The notes under the pieces were generated by a model. That model had not been told where the DNA came from. It ran no database searches and saw only the letters and a list, made by a program, of their open reading frames with translations. Below are positions 1 through 6,826 of a DNA stretch of 19,121 nucleotides, piece by piece (the first letter of the stretch is position 1; every line of letters starts with the position of its first letter). Source of the DNA: GCA-002840015 sp033765245 (lineage in GTDB: Bacteria > Pseudomonadota > Gammaproteobacteria > Xanthomonadales > Xanthomonadaceae); contig JANRIF010000222.1 of assembly GCA_033765245.1 (NCBI GenBank), positions 1-19,121 of the forward strand, given 5' to 3'. Both the position numbers and the translations under genes were made by a program.

Positions 1-1913
1 GCCAGTGCCTGCCGCAGCCGGCTGACCCACTCCATCTCGGAGCGCCGCTGTGCGGTTTCCAGGTCGCGCTCGGAGTACAGATGCACGCGATTGCGGCCCT
101 TCTCCTTGGCCAGGTAACAGGCGGTATCGGCCACCGCCAGCACCTCGCGCAGGCTCGCCACCGGCGCCTGCAGCATCACCACGCCGATGCTGGTGGTCAC
201 CGGGTAGCTCCTGCCCTCGTAACTGAAGACGAAGCCGTCCACGCTGCGCCGCAGGCGCTCGGCGGTTTCCAGCGCGCTCTCCGGGGTAGCGTTGGCCATC
301 AGCACGCCGAACTCGTCGCCGCCCAGGCGGGCAATGATGTCGCCCGGACGCAACTGGCTGCGCAGCACGGTTGCCAGATCGGACAGCAGGTGGTCGCCGG
401 CGGCATGGCCGGAGGTGTCGTTGATCAACTTGAACTGATCCAGATCGGCGTACATCAGCGCGGCGGCGGTGCCGCCCCGGTCGACCTTCACGATCGTCGC
501 CGCCAGGCGTCGCTCGAATTCGCGCCGGTTGTACAGGTTGGTCAGCTCGTCGTGGCTGGCCTGATAGGCCAGGCGCTCGTTGAGCTCGCGCAGATCGGTG
601 ATGTCGTTGGCGACCGCCAGCAGGTGTGGGCGATGATCGAACTCGATCAGCGACACCGACAACGTCGCCCAGAACTTCGCGCCGCCGTGCGACACCAGTT
701 GCACCGATTCGTTGACCATCGGCGCGCCGCCGCTGGCCACGCGCGCCAGCCGCAGACGCACCTCATCGTCCTCGATCAGGGAGTCGAGGCCGATCTCATC
801 CGCCGACGCGATGCCCAAGCGGGTGCGCGCGGCATGGTTGAAGTACACCACGCGGCCATCGCTCGCACGCAGCAACAGAACCAGCGCCGGCATCAACTCG
901 TTGAGCGCGCGAAAGCGATGCTCGCTCTCGCGGTGCTGGCGCGACCAGTCCCGCGCCAACGACTCGGCGCGATAGCGCGTGCCCTGCTCGGTCCACACCA
1001 GCAGCGCCAGCAAAGCACTGACCAGCGTACCCGCCGCCAACGTGAGCCACGGGAACATGGCATTGTCGACAACCACCGCACTACGCCGCACCACACGGAC
1101 ATGCCAGAGCCTGCCGCCGAAGCGAATGTCGCCGCCGTAGTCCGGCCCCTCGGTCAGGTCCGCCGAGGACACGTACAACGGCCTGACTTGCGCATCGGTG
1201 ACGTCGTCGACGCGCACTACGGTGTGCTCGGCAATTTCGCCGCCGATGATGCTGCCGATCAGGCGACCCACGCGGAACGACGCCGCCAGGCTTCCCACCA
1301 GGCGTTGACGGCGTTCGTCGACCGTCTCCGGCAGCGGCCCCGACGAATAAGCCGGCAGGCGGATGACCACGCCGTCTGCATCGTCCTCCTTTTGGAACTG
1401 GACCAGGCGAAACGGTGCCGACATCGCCGGCTCGTTGCTGTCGCGCGAGGTCATGACCGCCTGCAGGTTGCTCGGCTGCCATGCGACGTCCAGGCTCACG
1501 ACACTTTCGTTTCCGCGCAGCGGCGTCACCATCCGGGTGATGAAGCGCTCCGACTCGCCATCCCGCTCGCGCACGGCGTAGCCCACGGCCACCAGCGCCG
1601 GAAAATCGCGCTGCGGCCGAATGCTCTGATACGCCTGCTCGAACTCCGCCTGGGTCACGTTGTCGGACGCCAGGAACACCGCCTGGAACGCGCGCACCAA
1701 GGTGCCGCTGAGCCGCAGTTGCTGCGCCACCTCGGCCACGGTGCGGTTGCCCAGGTCGCGCAGGTAGAGGTCGTGATCACGGGCGAGGTAGTTGCGATGC
1801 AACAATGCCAACGCGGTAGCCGAGGCGAGCCCCAGCACCAACGTCAACAAACTCCACAGCACGGCGTTGCGGCGCTCGGCGCGCAGCATGTGCGGGGTAT
1901 TCCGCCCGATCAT
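1..1913 (-). CDS. Membrane CHASE-PAS-GGDEF signalling protein, partial (probable GGDEF-EAL)
   Basis: Predicted inner-membrane enzyme of cyclic-di-GMP metabolism; 637 codons are present and the C-terminus lies off the left edge. Seen: a hydrophobic segment at about 18-39, an extracytoplasmic region at about 40-283 that resembles a CHASE sensor, a second membrane segment at 286-307, a PAS-like region at about 330-445, then a GGDEF domain from about 455. The active-site motif GGDEF is intact at 531-535. RPGD at 522-525 lies exactly five residues upstream, the position of the product-inhibition I-site, so diguanylate cyclase activity with feedback control is expected. The last visible residues (EMEWVSRLRQAL) look like the lead-in to an EAL phosphodiesterase domain; this is inferred. 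The chosen ATG has no clear Shine-Dalgarno. It is divergent from pepQ across 226 bp. The sensed ligand cannot be told. Confidence 0.88.
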   Translation of the reverse strand, partial: MIGRNTPHMLRAERRNAVLWSLLTLVLGLASATALALLHRNYLARDHDLYLRDLGNRTVAEVAQQLRLSGTLVRAFQAVFLASDNVTQAEFEQAYQSIRPQRDFPALVAVGYAVRERDGESERFITRMVTPLRGNESVVSLDVAWQPSNLQAVMTSRDSNEPAMSAPFRLVQFQKEDDADGVVIRLPAYSSGPLPETVDERRQRLVGSLAASFRVGRLIGSIIGGEIAEHTVVRVDDVTDAQVRPLYVSSADLTEGPDYGGDIRFGGRLWHVRVVRRSAVVVDNAMFPWLTLAAGTLVSALLALLVWTEQGTRYRAESLARDWSRQHRESEHRFRALNELMPALVLLLRASDGRVVYFNHAARTRLGIASADEIGLDSLIEDDEVRLRLARVASGGAPMVNESVQLVSHGGAKFWATLSVSLIEFDHRPHLLAVANDITDLRELNERLAYQASHDELTNLYNRREFERRLAATIVKVDRGGTAAALMYADLDQFKLINDTSGHAAGDHLLSDLATVLRSQLRPGDIIARLGGDEFGVLMANATPESALETAERLRRSVDGFVFSYEGRSYPVTTSIGVVMLQAPVASLREVLAVADTACYLAKEKGRNRVHLYSERDLETAQRRSEMEWVSRLRQAL

Positions 1914-2139
1914 GAGCGCGCGCCGATCCGTGCGCGAAACGGACGAATCGGGCAGAATCCGCTGCATGTCGCCGGCGATGACGAGGCGCCCGCATCGAAG
2001 GCCGAAATCCGAAGATCACGCGCGCGCCGCGCGACATCCCCCACCGGAGCACGACCGACGCGCCAACCATCGGCCGCGACTAAGGACCGCGACCCGATTC
2101 TCGTTGCCATTACACCGCCCCCGAACAGCGAAATCGCAC
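1914..2139. other. Divergent intergenic region between the GGDEF gene and pepQ
   Basis: These 226 bp should hold the promoters of two divergent genes, but I see no convincing sigma-70 hexamer pair on either strand. The pepQ frame stays open through this region, with an in-frame ATG at 1966. The stretch it would add is arginine- and proline-rich and unlike any PepQ N-terminus, so I treat it as non-coding. Confidence 0.4.
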
Positions 2140-3459
2140 ATGTCGACAAACTCAATTCCTCTATACGCGAATCACCTGCAGCAAATCAAGCAACGTACCG
2201 AGCGTGCTTTGCAGGCCAACGGCTTCGACCGCGTGCTGATTGCGTCGGGCGTGGAGAAGTTCACGTTTTTCGATGATCGTCCGTACCCGTTTTGTGCGAA
2301 TCCACACTTCAAATCGTGGCTACCGCTGCAGCGGCACCCGCATTGCTGGATTGCCTACACCCCGGGCACACGACCCAAACTCGTCTACTTTCTGCCGGAC
2401 GACTACTGGCACCTGCCGCCGGCCGCGCCCGCGGGCGAATGGACCGAGCACTTCGACATCGTCATCATCAACACGCCGGAACAGGCCGCCGCGCATCTGG
2501 CCGGATCTGGCCGCGCCGCGATCATCGGCGAGGCCGACGCCGCGCTTGCGGGTTTCGAGCCGAACAATCCGCACGGCGTGATCGACTATCTGCACTATCA
2601 CCGCGCCTTCAAGACGCCATACGAAATCGCACTGATGCGCGCCGCCTCGGCCCGCGCGGTACGCGGCCACCTGGCGGCGCACGCGGCTTTTCTCGAGCGC
2701 CAGTCCGAACTGGAAATCCACCGCCGCTACCTGGCCGCCACCGCTCATTCCGACCTCGATCTTCCTTACGGAAACATCGTGGCGCTCAACGAGCACGGTG
2801 CTACCTTGCATTACCAGTATCAGCAGGCGCAGGCGCCGCAGCATTCGCGCTCGCTGCTGATCGACGCCGGCGCCAGCGAGGGCGGCTACGCCGCCGACAT
2901 CACCCGCACCTGGGCCGCCGAGCGCGGCGCCTTCGCCGACCTGATCGACGCGGTGGACGCGGCGCAACGCGAGCTGGTGGCGGGCGTGCGCGCCGGCGTC
3001 GACTACCGCGAACTGCATCTGCAGGCGCATACGCGCCTGGCCGCGATCCTGCGCAGCGAAGGCATCGTCGACATGAGCGCCGAGGGCCAGGTCGAGACCG
3101 GCATCAGCCGCGCCTTCTTTCCGCACGGCCTCGGCCACCTGCTGGGCCTGCAGGTGCACGACGTGGCCGGCTTCGCCGCCAGCGAAACCGGCGGCACCCT
3201 GTCCAAACCCGAGGGTCATCCGTACCTACGCCTGACCCGCACCCTGCAACCGGGCATGGTGGTCACCATCGAGCCCGGCATCTACTTCATCGACACCCTG
3301 CTGTCCCAGATCAAGCAAGGCGCGCATGCCAGCGCAGTGCAATGGGACCGCATCGAACAATTGCGGCCCTACGGCGGCATCCGGATCGAGGACGACGTAC
3401 TGTGCACCGACGGCGCACCCGAGAACTTCACCCGCGATGCGTTTGCGGCTGTGGAGTGA
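2140..3459 (+). CDS. pepQ: Xaa-Pro dipeptidase (proline dipeptidase)
   Basis: Cytosolic M24B metallopeptidase that splits dipeptides with C-terminal proline. The 439-residue product aligns from memory along its whole length with E. coli PepQ (443 aa), including the N-terminal YPF.NP.FK.W segment and GVIDYLHYHRAFKT. The five metal ligands of the pita-bread fold are visible: D242 and D253 (LLIDAGA...YAADITRTW), H329 (FFPHGLGH), E378 (TIEPGIYF) and E417 (IRIEDD), so a dinuclear Mn-type site is intact. PepQ enzymes of this clade often also hydrolyse organophosphate triesters; this is family knowledge only. The start is chosen by homology (MSTNSIPLYANHLQQ); no good Shine-Dalgarno precedes it. It is the only plus-strand gene in the window and ends 102 bp before the 3' end of the convergent tRNA-Lys. 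Confidence 0.95.
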   Translation: MSTNSIPLYANHLQQIKQRTERALQANGFDRVLIASGVEKFTFFDDRPYPFCANPHFKSWLPLQRHPHCWIAYTPGTRPKLVYFLPDDYWHLPPAAPAGEWTEHFDIVIINTPEQAAAHLAGSGRAAIIGEADAALAGFEPNNPHGVIDYLHYHRAFKTPYEIALMRAASARAVRGHLAAHAAFLERQSELEIHRRYLAATAHSDLDLPYGNIVALNEHGATLHYQYQQAQAPQHSRSLLIDAGASEGGYAADITRTWAAERGAFADLIDAVDAAQRELVAGVRAGVDYRELHLQAHTRLAAILRSEGIVDMSAEGQVETGISRAFFPHGLGHLLGLQVHDVAGFAASETGGTLSKPEGHPYLRLTRTLQPGMVVTIEPGIYFIDTLLSQIKQGAHASAVQWDRIEQLRPYGGIRIEDDVLCTDGAPENFTRDAFAAVE

Positions 3460-3473
3460 GTGGGATTCGGTCG

Positions 3474-3494
3474 CTCGGGACTCGGGACTCGGGA
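3474..3494 (+). repeat. Three tandem CTCGGGA heptamers
   Basis: Three perfect copies of CTCGGGA follow the pepQ stop. The same heptamer family recurs at 14343-14376, 14423-14450, 15052-15086, 15155-15195 and 16131-16144, always outside clear coding sequence. It is the left half of a composite element whose right half is the block at 3513-3549. Confidence 0.85.
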
Positions 3495-3512
3495 AAAGCA
3501 TAAGCGCTTTGG

Positions 3513-3549
3513 GTCCGCAAAGGACGCAAAGGACGCAAAGGACGCAGAG
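3513..3549 (+). repeat. Tandem AAAGGACGC nonamers (right half of composite repeat)
   Basis: GTCCGC is followed by three perfect AAAGGACGC copies (3519-3527, 3528-3536, 3537-3545) and a degenerate tail. Related blocks occur at 15230-15300, as a large hairpin, and at 16154-16170, each shortly downstream of CTCGGGA-type heptamers in the same orientation. There is no spacer structure, so this is not a CRISPR array. Confidence 0.85.
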
Positions 3550-3561
3550 ATTTTGCGGGGA

Positions 3562-3636
3562 TGGTGGGCCGTGATGGATTCGAACCATCGACCAACTGGT
3601 TAAAAGCCAGCTGCTCTACCACTGAGCTAACGGCCC
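3562..3636 (-). tRNA. tRNA-Lys (anticodon UUU)
   Basis: A complete 75-nt cloverleaf can be folded: acceptor GGGCCGT with ACGGCCC, D-stem GCTC/GAGC, anticodon stem GCTGG/CCAGT around loop CTTTTAA (anticodon TTT at 3604-3602), T-stem GATGG/CCATC around TTCGAAT, discriminator A and an encoded CCA. It lies downstream of queC on the same strand. A decayed copy of its 5' half lies 45 bp upstream. No obvious terminator follows; the repeat block at 3513-3549 does. Confidence 0.95.
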
Positions 3637-3681
3637 CACGACTGCGATGTTACGTTGGCTTCACGGGCGGCGGTACGCCGC

Positions 3682-3733
3682 ACCATCGACCAATTCGGTT
3701 GAGCCAGCTGCTCTACCACTGAGCTAACGGCCC
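3682..3733 (-). pseudogene. Decayed second copy of tRNA-Lys
   Basis: Positions 3733-3702 reproduce the first 32 nt of the tRNA-Lys at 3636 without a mismatch. The next 8 nt (CAACCGAA) replace the anticodon and its surroundings, then 12 nt (TTGGTCGATGGT) match again. The T-loop, T-stem 3' half, acceptor 3' strand and CCA are gone, so it cannot fold as a tRNA. Seen directly; the reading as a degenerate tandem duplicate is an inference. Confidence 0.85.
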
Positions 3734-3772
3734 AACAATTGCCACGTCATGCCAGCTTCGCCGAAGCTCGAC

Positions 3773-3872
3773 GGTAGGCTGGCGGTGACTCTTGGCTTGA
3801 TCCGGAGGAACCCCAGCGATGAGGCCACCAAGCCGGTTTGCTGGGGTTCGCTGCGCTCACCGCCAGCCTACC
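3773..3872. repeat. Nested palindromic element (16-bp terminal and 10-bp inner inverted repeats)
   Basis: Arms GGTAGGCTGGCGGTGA (3773-3788) and its exact complement (3857-3872) enclose a second perfect pair, GAACCCCAGC (3808-3817) and GCTGGGGTTC (3840-3849). The 100-bp unit could fold into a long stem with an internal bulge. It resembles the CCCAACCTACG-type palindromes scattered through many proteobacterial genomes. No coding sequence is seen. It lies upstream of the pseudo-tRNA and downstream of queC, so it might also act on the 3' end of the queC transcript. An additional small palindrome, AGCTTCG-C-CGAAGCT, lies at 3754-3768. Confidence 0.8.
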
Positions 3873-3958
3873 CAACGTCAAGTGGCTTCACGCGCGGAGT
3901 ACCGTCGCCCAGAGCATCCAGCCATCCGAGAGCCGCAGATTCTAACGCATCGTGGCAC

Positions 3959-4627
3959 TTATGCCACGTAGCGCGTGGGGTCGATCACGCCGGCCGCGCG
4001 AAAACCTTCGGCGCGCAGGCGGCAGGCGTCGCAGTGCGCGCAGGCGCGACCGTCGGCGTCGGCGCGATAACAGCTCACGGTCTGGCTGAAATCGACTCCG
4101 AGACGCACACCCTCGAGAACGATCTGCGCCTTGGACAGATGCAGCAACGGTGCGTGCACGCGCAACCTTGCGCCTTCCACTGCCGCCTTGGTGGCGACGT
4201 TGGCAAGCCGCTCGAAGGCATCGATGAAGGCCGGGCGGCAATCGGGGTAGCCGGAATAATCCACCGCGTTGACGCCGCAGAACAGGTCGTTGCCGCCCAG
4301 CACCTCGGCCCAGCCCAGCGCGATCGACAACATGATGGTGTTGCGCGCCGGCACGTAGGTGACCGGAATGCCGTCGCCGCCGTGTTCGGGCACCGCGATG
4401 TCGGCGGTCAGCGCCGAACCGCCGATCGCGCGCAAATCGACCGACACGATCTTGTGCGCACTGGCGCCGTGCGCCTGGGCGACACGAGCGGCGGCGGCCA
4501 ATTCGGACGTGTGGCGCTGACCATAGCTGACGCTCAACGCATGGCAGTCGAAACCCTGCGCGCGCGCCATGGACAGGGCGACGGCGGAATCCATGCCACC
4601 GGAGAGGAGGACGACAGCTTTCTTCAT
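3959..4627 (-). CDS. queC: 7-cyano-7-deazaguanine (preQ0) synthase
   Basis: Converts 7-carboxy-7-deazaguanine to preQ0 with ATP and ammonia, the step after QueE in queuosine biosynthesis; cytosolic. The 222-residue product has the PP-loop ATP-binding motif SGGMDS at residues 9-14 and four zinc-ligand cysteines near the C-terminus (C186, C196, C199, C202 in SCYRADADGRACAHCDAC), all expected for QueC. Length is normal for the family (E. coli about 231). The ATG is set by the MKKAVVLLSGGMDS start; the upstream Shine-Dalgarno is poor. It is the last protein gene of the block, 51 nt after queE, and should be co-transcribed with it. Confidence 0.96.
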   Translation of the reverse strand: MKKAVVLLSGGMDSAVALSMARAQGFDCHALSVSYGQRHTSELAAAARVAQAHGASAHKIVSVDLRAIGGSALTADIAVPEHGGDGIPVTYVPARNTIMLSIALGWAEVLGGNDLFCGVNAVDYSGYPDCRPAFIDAFERLANVATKAAVEGARLRVHAPLLHLSKAQIVLEGVRLGVDFSQTVSCYRADADGRACAHCDACRLRAEGFRAAGVIDPTRYVA

Positions 4628-4678
4628 GGCACGGGAGGCTTCGCAACGAGGAGAAGACGATGGACGACGCGGCGGATG

Positions 4679-5341
4679 TCAACGCCCTGGCGTATCGCCC
4701 CATAACAGCTTGTGCAATTGGGTCTGGAAGCGCACCGGCGGACGGTCGGCAACGATCCAGTCGGCCAGCTCGGTAGCCGATAACTGGCCGGCACAGGGCG
4801 AAAACCAGACCGTGCAGCGCTGCGCGAGGGCGTGCTCGCGCACGATCCCGCACGCCCACCGGTAATCGTCCCTGCTGCACAGCACGAACTTGATCTGGTC
4901 GTGCGCGCCCAGCACGTCGAGGTTTTCCCAGCGATTGCGCGCCACCTCGCCCGAGCCGGGCGTCTTGATGTCCATTACCCGCGACACGCGCGGATCGACC
5001 ACACTCAGGTCGAGCGCGCCGGAGGTCTCCAGCGACACCGCGTAACCCACGTCGCACAGCCGCCGCAGCAGATCGTGGCAACGCTTTTGCGCCAGCGGCT
5101 CGCCGCCGGTGACGCAGACGTGATGCACACGATGGCGCGCTACTTCCGCGAGGATCGCGTCGAGCTCCCACCATTCACCGCCATGAAAGGCGTAGACGGT
5201 ATCGCAGTAGCCGCAACGCAGCGGACAACCGGTCAGGCGCACGAACACAGTGGGCCAGCCGGCGTCACGCGCCTCGCCCTGCAGCGAGCAGAAAATCTCG
5301 GTCAGGCGCAGCCGCTCGCTGCTGGCGGAGGGCGAATCCAT
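4679..5341 (-). CDS. queE: 7-carboxy-7-deazaguanine synthase (radical SAM)
   Basis: Radical-SAM enzyme that contracts carboxy-tetrahydropterin to 7-carboxy-7-deazaguanine, supplying QueC. From the chosen ATG the product has 220 residues, with the FCSLQGE substrate motif at 17-23, the cluster motif CPLRCGYC (C39, C43, C46) in the plain CxxxCxxC spacing, and TGGEPL at 78-83 for SAM binding. Two GTG codons lie in frame just upstream (5347 and 5344); ATG is preferred because all three are adjacent and none has a better ribosome site. It starts 15 nt after the cpoB stop, so translation is probably linked to the Tol-Pal genes. Confidence 0.94.
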   Translation of the reverse strand: MDSPSASSERLRLTEIFCSLQGEARDAGWPTVFVRLTGCPLRCGYCDTVYAFHGGEWWELDAILAEVARHRVHHVCVTGGEPLAQKRCHDLLRRLCDVGYAVSLETSGALDLSVVDPRVSRVMDIKTPGSGEVARNRWENLDVLGAHDQIKFVLCSRDDYRWACGIVREHALAQRCTVWFSPCAGQLSATELADWIVADRPPVRFQTQLHKLLWGDTPGR

Positions 5342-5356
5342 CACCACCGGGCGCCG

Positions 5357-6238
5357 TTACTGTGGGTTTTCCAGCATCAGCGCGCGCAAACGCCCCTGCG
5401 CCAATCGCGCCACGGTGCTGTCCGGATAGCGCTCGATCACCTGATTCAAGGTGGCTCGCGCCTGAGTGAATTGCTTGAGTTCGTACTGGCAGTAGCCCAG
5501 CTTGAGCAACGCATCCGGCGCCTTGGCGGAATCGGGAAAGGCGTCGAGCAGGGACTGGAAACTGGCCTGCGCGAGTTCATAGTTCTGGGTGACGTAGTAG
5601 CTTTCGCCCAGCCAGTAGTGCGCGTTGGGCGCGTACTCGCCGTCCGGGTGCTGCTCCAGGTAGGTCTGAAAACTGCGCGATGCCTGCGCGTACTGACCGT
5701 TCTTGAGCGCTTCGAAGGCTTGCTCGTAGGCGGCGTGTTCGTCGAGCGCCGACGGCGCTTCGGCACCCGCTGCGGGCGCTGGTGGCGGCTCGTTGGCGGC
5801 CTCGGCGGGATTGGCGGCGGCGCTGTCCTCGGCGCCTGCAAGCGGCGGCTCCGTAGGCGTCGGCGCGACCGTCGCAGTGGCGTCGTCGGACGCGGCCGGG
5901 GCGCTGGACGCCGCCGCACCGCCCTCGATGCGCCCAAGGCGACCGTCGAGATCGAGATACTGCTGGCGGCCACGCTGCTTGAGCTGCTCGATCTCGAATT
6001 GCTGCTTCTCGACGAGATCGCGCAACGACTGGATTTCGGATTGCAGATCGGTGATGCGGTTGAGCAGTTCAACGTTCTGGTTGCTGGCCTGCGCCTGCGC
6101 CTGGAGTTGTTCCAGGTGGGCGACCCGATCGGCCAGGCTGGGACGCGCCTGCGCAAAGACCGGGGCGGCGGCCACGAGGGCCGCCGCCACGATCAAGGCA
6201 GAACACGCATGCGTGCTTCGAGTGCCGTAACCGCTCAT
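5357..6238 (-). CDS. cpoB: Cell division coordinator CpoB (YbgF), TPR protein
   Basis: Periplasmic partner of TolA that links Tol-Pal constriction with PBP1B-driven septal peptidoglycan synthesis (known for the E. coli protein). The 293-residue sequence shows a signal peptide ending at about A29 (APVFA-Q), a heptad-rich coiled coil at about 35-105 corresponding to the trimerisation segment, an alanine/proline-rich linker at about 106-165, and TPR repeats from about 168 to the end (QAFEALKNGQYAQASRSF, ANAHYWLGESYY-like units, KLGYCQYELKQF). The start overlaps the pal stop as TAATG (one base shared), which implies translational coupling. It is a little longer than E. coli YbgF (263 aa) because of the linker. 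Confidence 0.94.
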   Translation of the reverse strand: MSGYGTRSTHACSALIVAAALVAAAPVFAQARPSLADRVAHLEQLQAQAQASNQNVELLNRITDLQSEIQSLRDLVEKQQFEIEQLKQRGRQQYLDLDGRLGRIEGGAAASSAPAASDDATATVAPTPTEPPLAGAEDSAAANPAEAANEPPPAPAAGAEAPSALDEHAAYEQAFEALKNGQYAQASRSFQTYLEQHPDGEYAPNAHYWLGESYYVTQNYELAQASFQSLLDAFPDSAKAPDALLKLGYCQYELKQFTQARATLNQVIERYPDSTVARLAQGRLRALMLENPQ

Positions 6239-6750
6239 TACTTGGCGGTGTAGACGATCTCGACGCGACGGTTCTTCGACCAGCAGTCCTCGTTGGACTC
6301 GGTGCAGGTCGGACGCTCCTCGCCGTAGCTGACCGTGGTCAGTTGGCCGGCGGAACCGCCGTTGCCCTGCAGCGCGGTCGACACCGCATTGCCGCGGCGC
6401 TCGCCCAGGCCGAGGTTGTACTCGCGGGTGCCGCGCTCGTCGGCATTGCCTTCCAGCGTGACGCGCGAGGACGGACGGTCCTGCAGGTACTTGGCATGGC
6501 AGGCCAGGATGGCGGCGAACTCGGGCTTGACGATGTCCTTGTCGAAGTCGAAGTACACGACGCGCTGACGCAGGCAGCTATCGGTGTCCAGATCCGAGGG
6601 CTGGTAGCCAGTCGGGGCGGCCGGAGCCGGCTGTGCGGCCGGGGCCGGCGGCGCGGTCTCGGTGACGGGTTCTTCCTTGACCTTCTTGGCGCAAGCGGCC
6701 AGGGCGACACAGACTGCAGCGGCCAGGAGCACGCGGGTGGTGTTGTTCAT
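6238..6750 (-). CDS. pal: Peptidoglycan-associated lipoprotein Pal
   Basis: Outer-membrane lipoprotein that binds peptidoglycan and TolB and helps the outer membrane follow the septum during division. In the 170-residue product the lipobox is LAAC with lipidated C20, followed by an Ala/Pro linker to about 50 and an OmpA-like domain at about 60-170. The peptidoglycan-binding signature is clear: TLEGNADERGTREYNLGLGERR, with the conserved Asp and Arg. Two extra cysteines late in the domain (TCTESNEDC) could form a disulfide; this is inferred. GAGGA six nt before the ATG supports the start. It lies 76 nt after the tolB stop, one of the larger gaps in the block. Confidence 0.97.
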   Translation of the reverse strand: MNNTTRVLLAAAVCVALAACAKKVKEEPVTETAPPAPAAQPAPAAPTGYQPSDLDTDSCLRQRVVYFDFDKDIVKPEFAAILACHAKYLQDRPSSRVTLEGNADERGTREYNLGLGERRGNAVSTALQGNGGSAGQLTTVSYGEERPTCTESNEDCWSKNRRVEIVYTAK

Positions 6751-6826
6751 GGTGAGTCCTCGGGTATTCGGGTATGTTGACTACGTTATCGGTGAAACGG
6801 AGGGTGGAGCCCGCACTGCGATGCAA

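Larger units (their letters stand above)
3640..3958. other. Non-coding region between tRNA-Lys and queC
   Basis: This stretch of about 320 bp holds the pseudo-tRNA and the palindromic element and no plausible gene. The 24 nt next to the pseudo-tRNA (about 3657-3681, TGGCTTCACGGGCGG...) are imperfectly repeated at 3883-3909 (TGGCTTCACGCGCGG...), which suggests that a spacer-plus-tRNA unit was duplicated and later interrupted by the palindrome. Confidence 0.6.

Noticed and set aside
1966..2139. Earlier ATG for pepQ
   Set aside because: The added 58 residues are Arg/Pro/His-rich and absent from PepQ homologues.
81..2276. Long plus-strand open frame of 731 codons over the left end
   Set aside because: It is antisense to the GGDEF gene, His/Arg/Gln-rich, with no recognisable domain; it is a shadow of high-GC coding bias.
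3513..3549. Possible CRISPR or VNTR coding repeat
   Set aside because: Nonamer repeats are directly adjacent with no unique spacers, no cas genes are near and no open frame of note covers them.
3682..3733. Second functional tRNA
   Set aside because: Anticodon stem-loop and 3' half do not pair; only the 5' half is conserved.
3562..3960. tRNA-Lys as an integration site of a genomic island
   Set aside because: No integrase, no duplicated tRNA 3' end, and the flanks are housekeeping genes; the duplicated part is the 5' half.
3942..5174. Minus-strand open frame of 410 codons across queC and queE
   Set aside because: Runs in another frame than QueC and QueE, which both show complete motifs; its composition is Arg/Ala/Gly-rich without domains.
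5342..5356. preQ1 riboswitch for the que genes
   Set aside because: Only 15 nt separate cpoB and queE and 51 nt separate queE and queC; neither has the pseudoknot-type preQ1 aptamer pattern, and the genes lie inside an operon.
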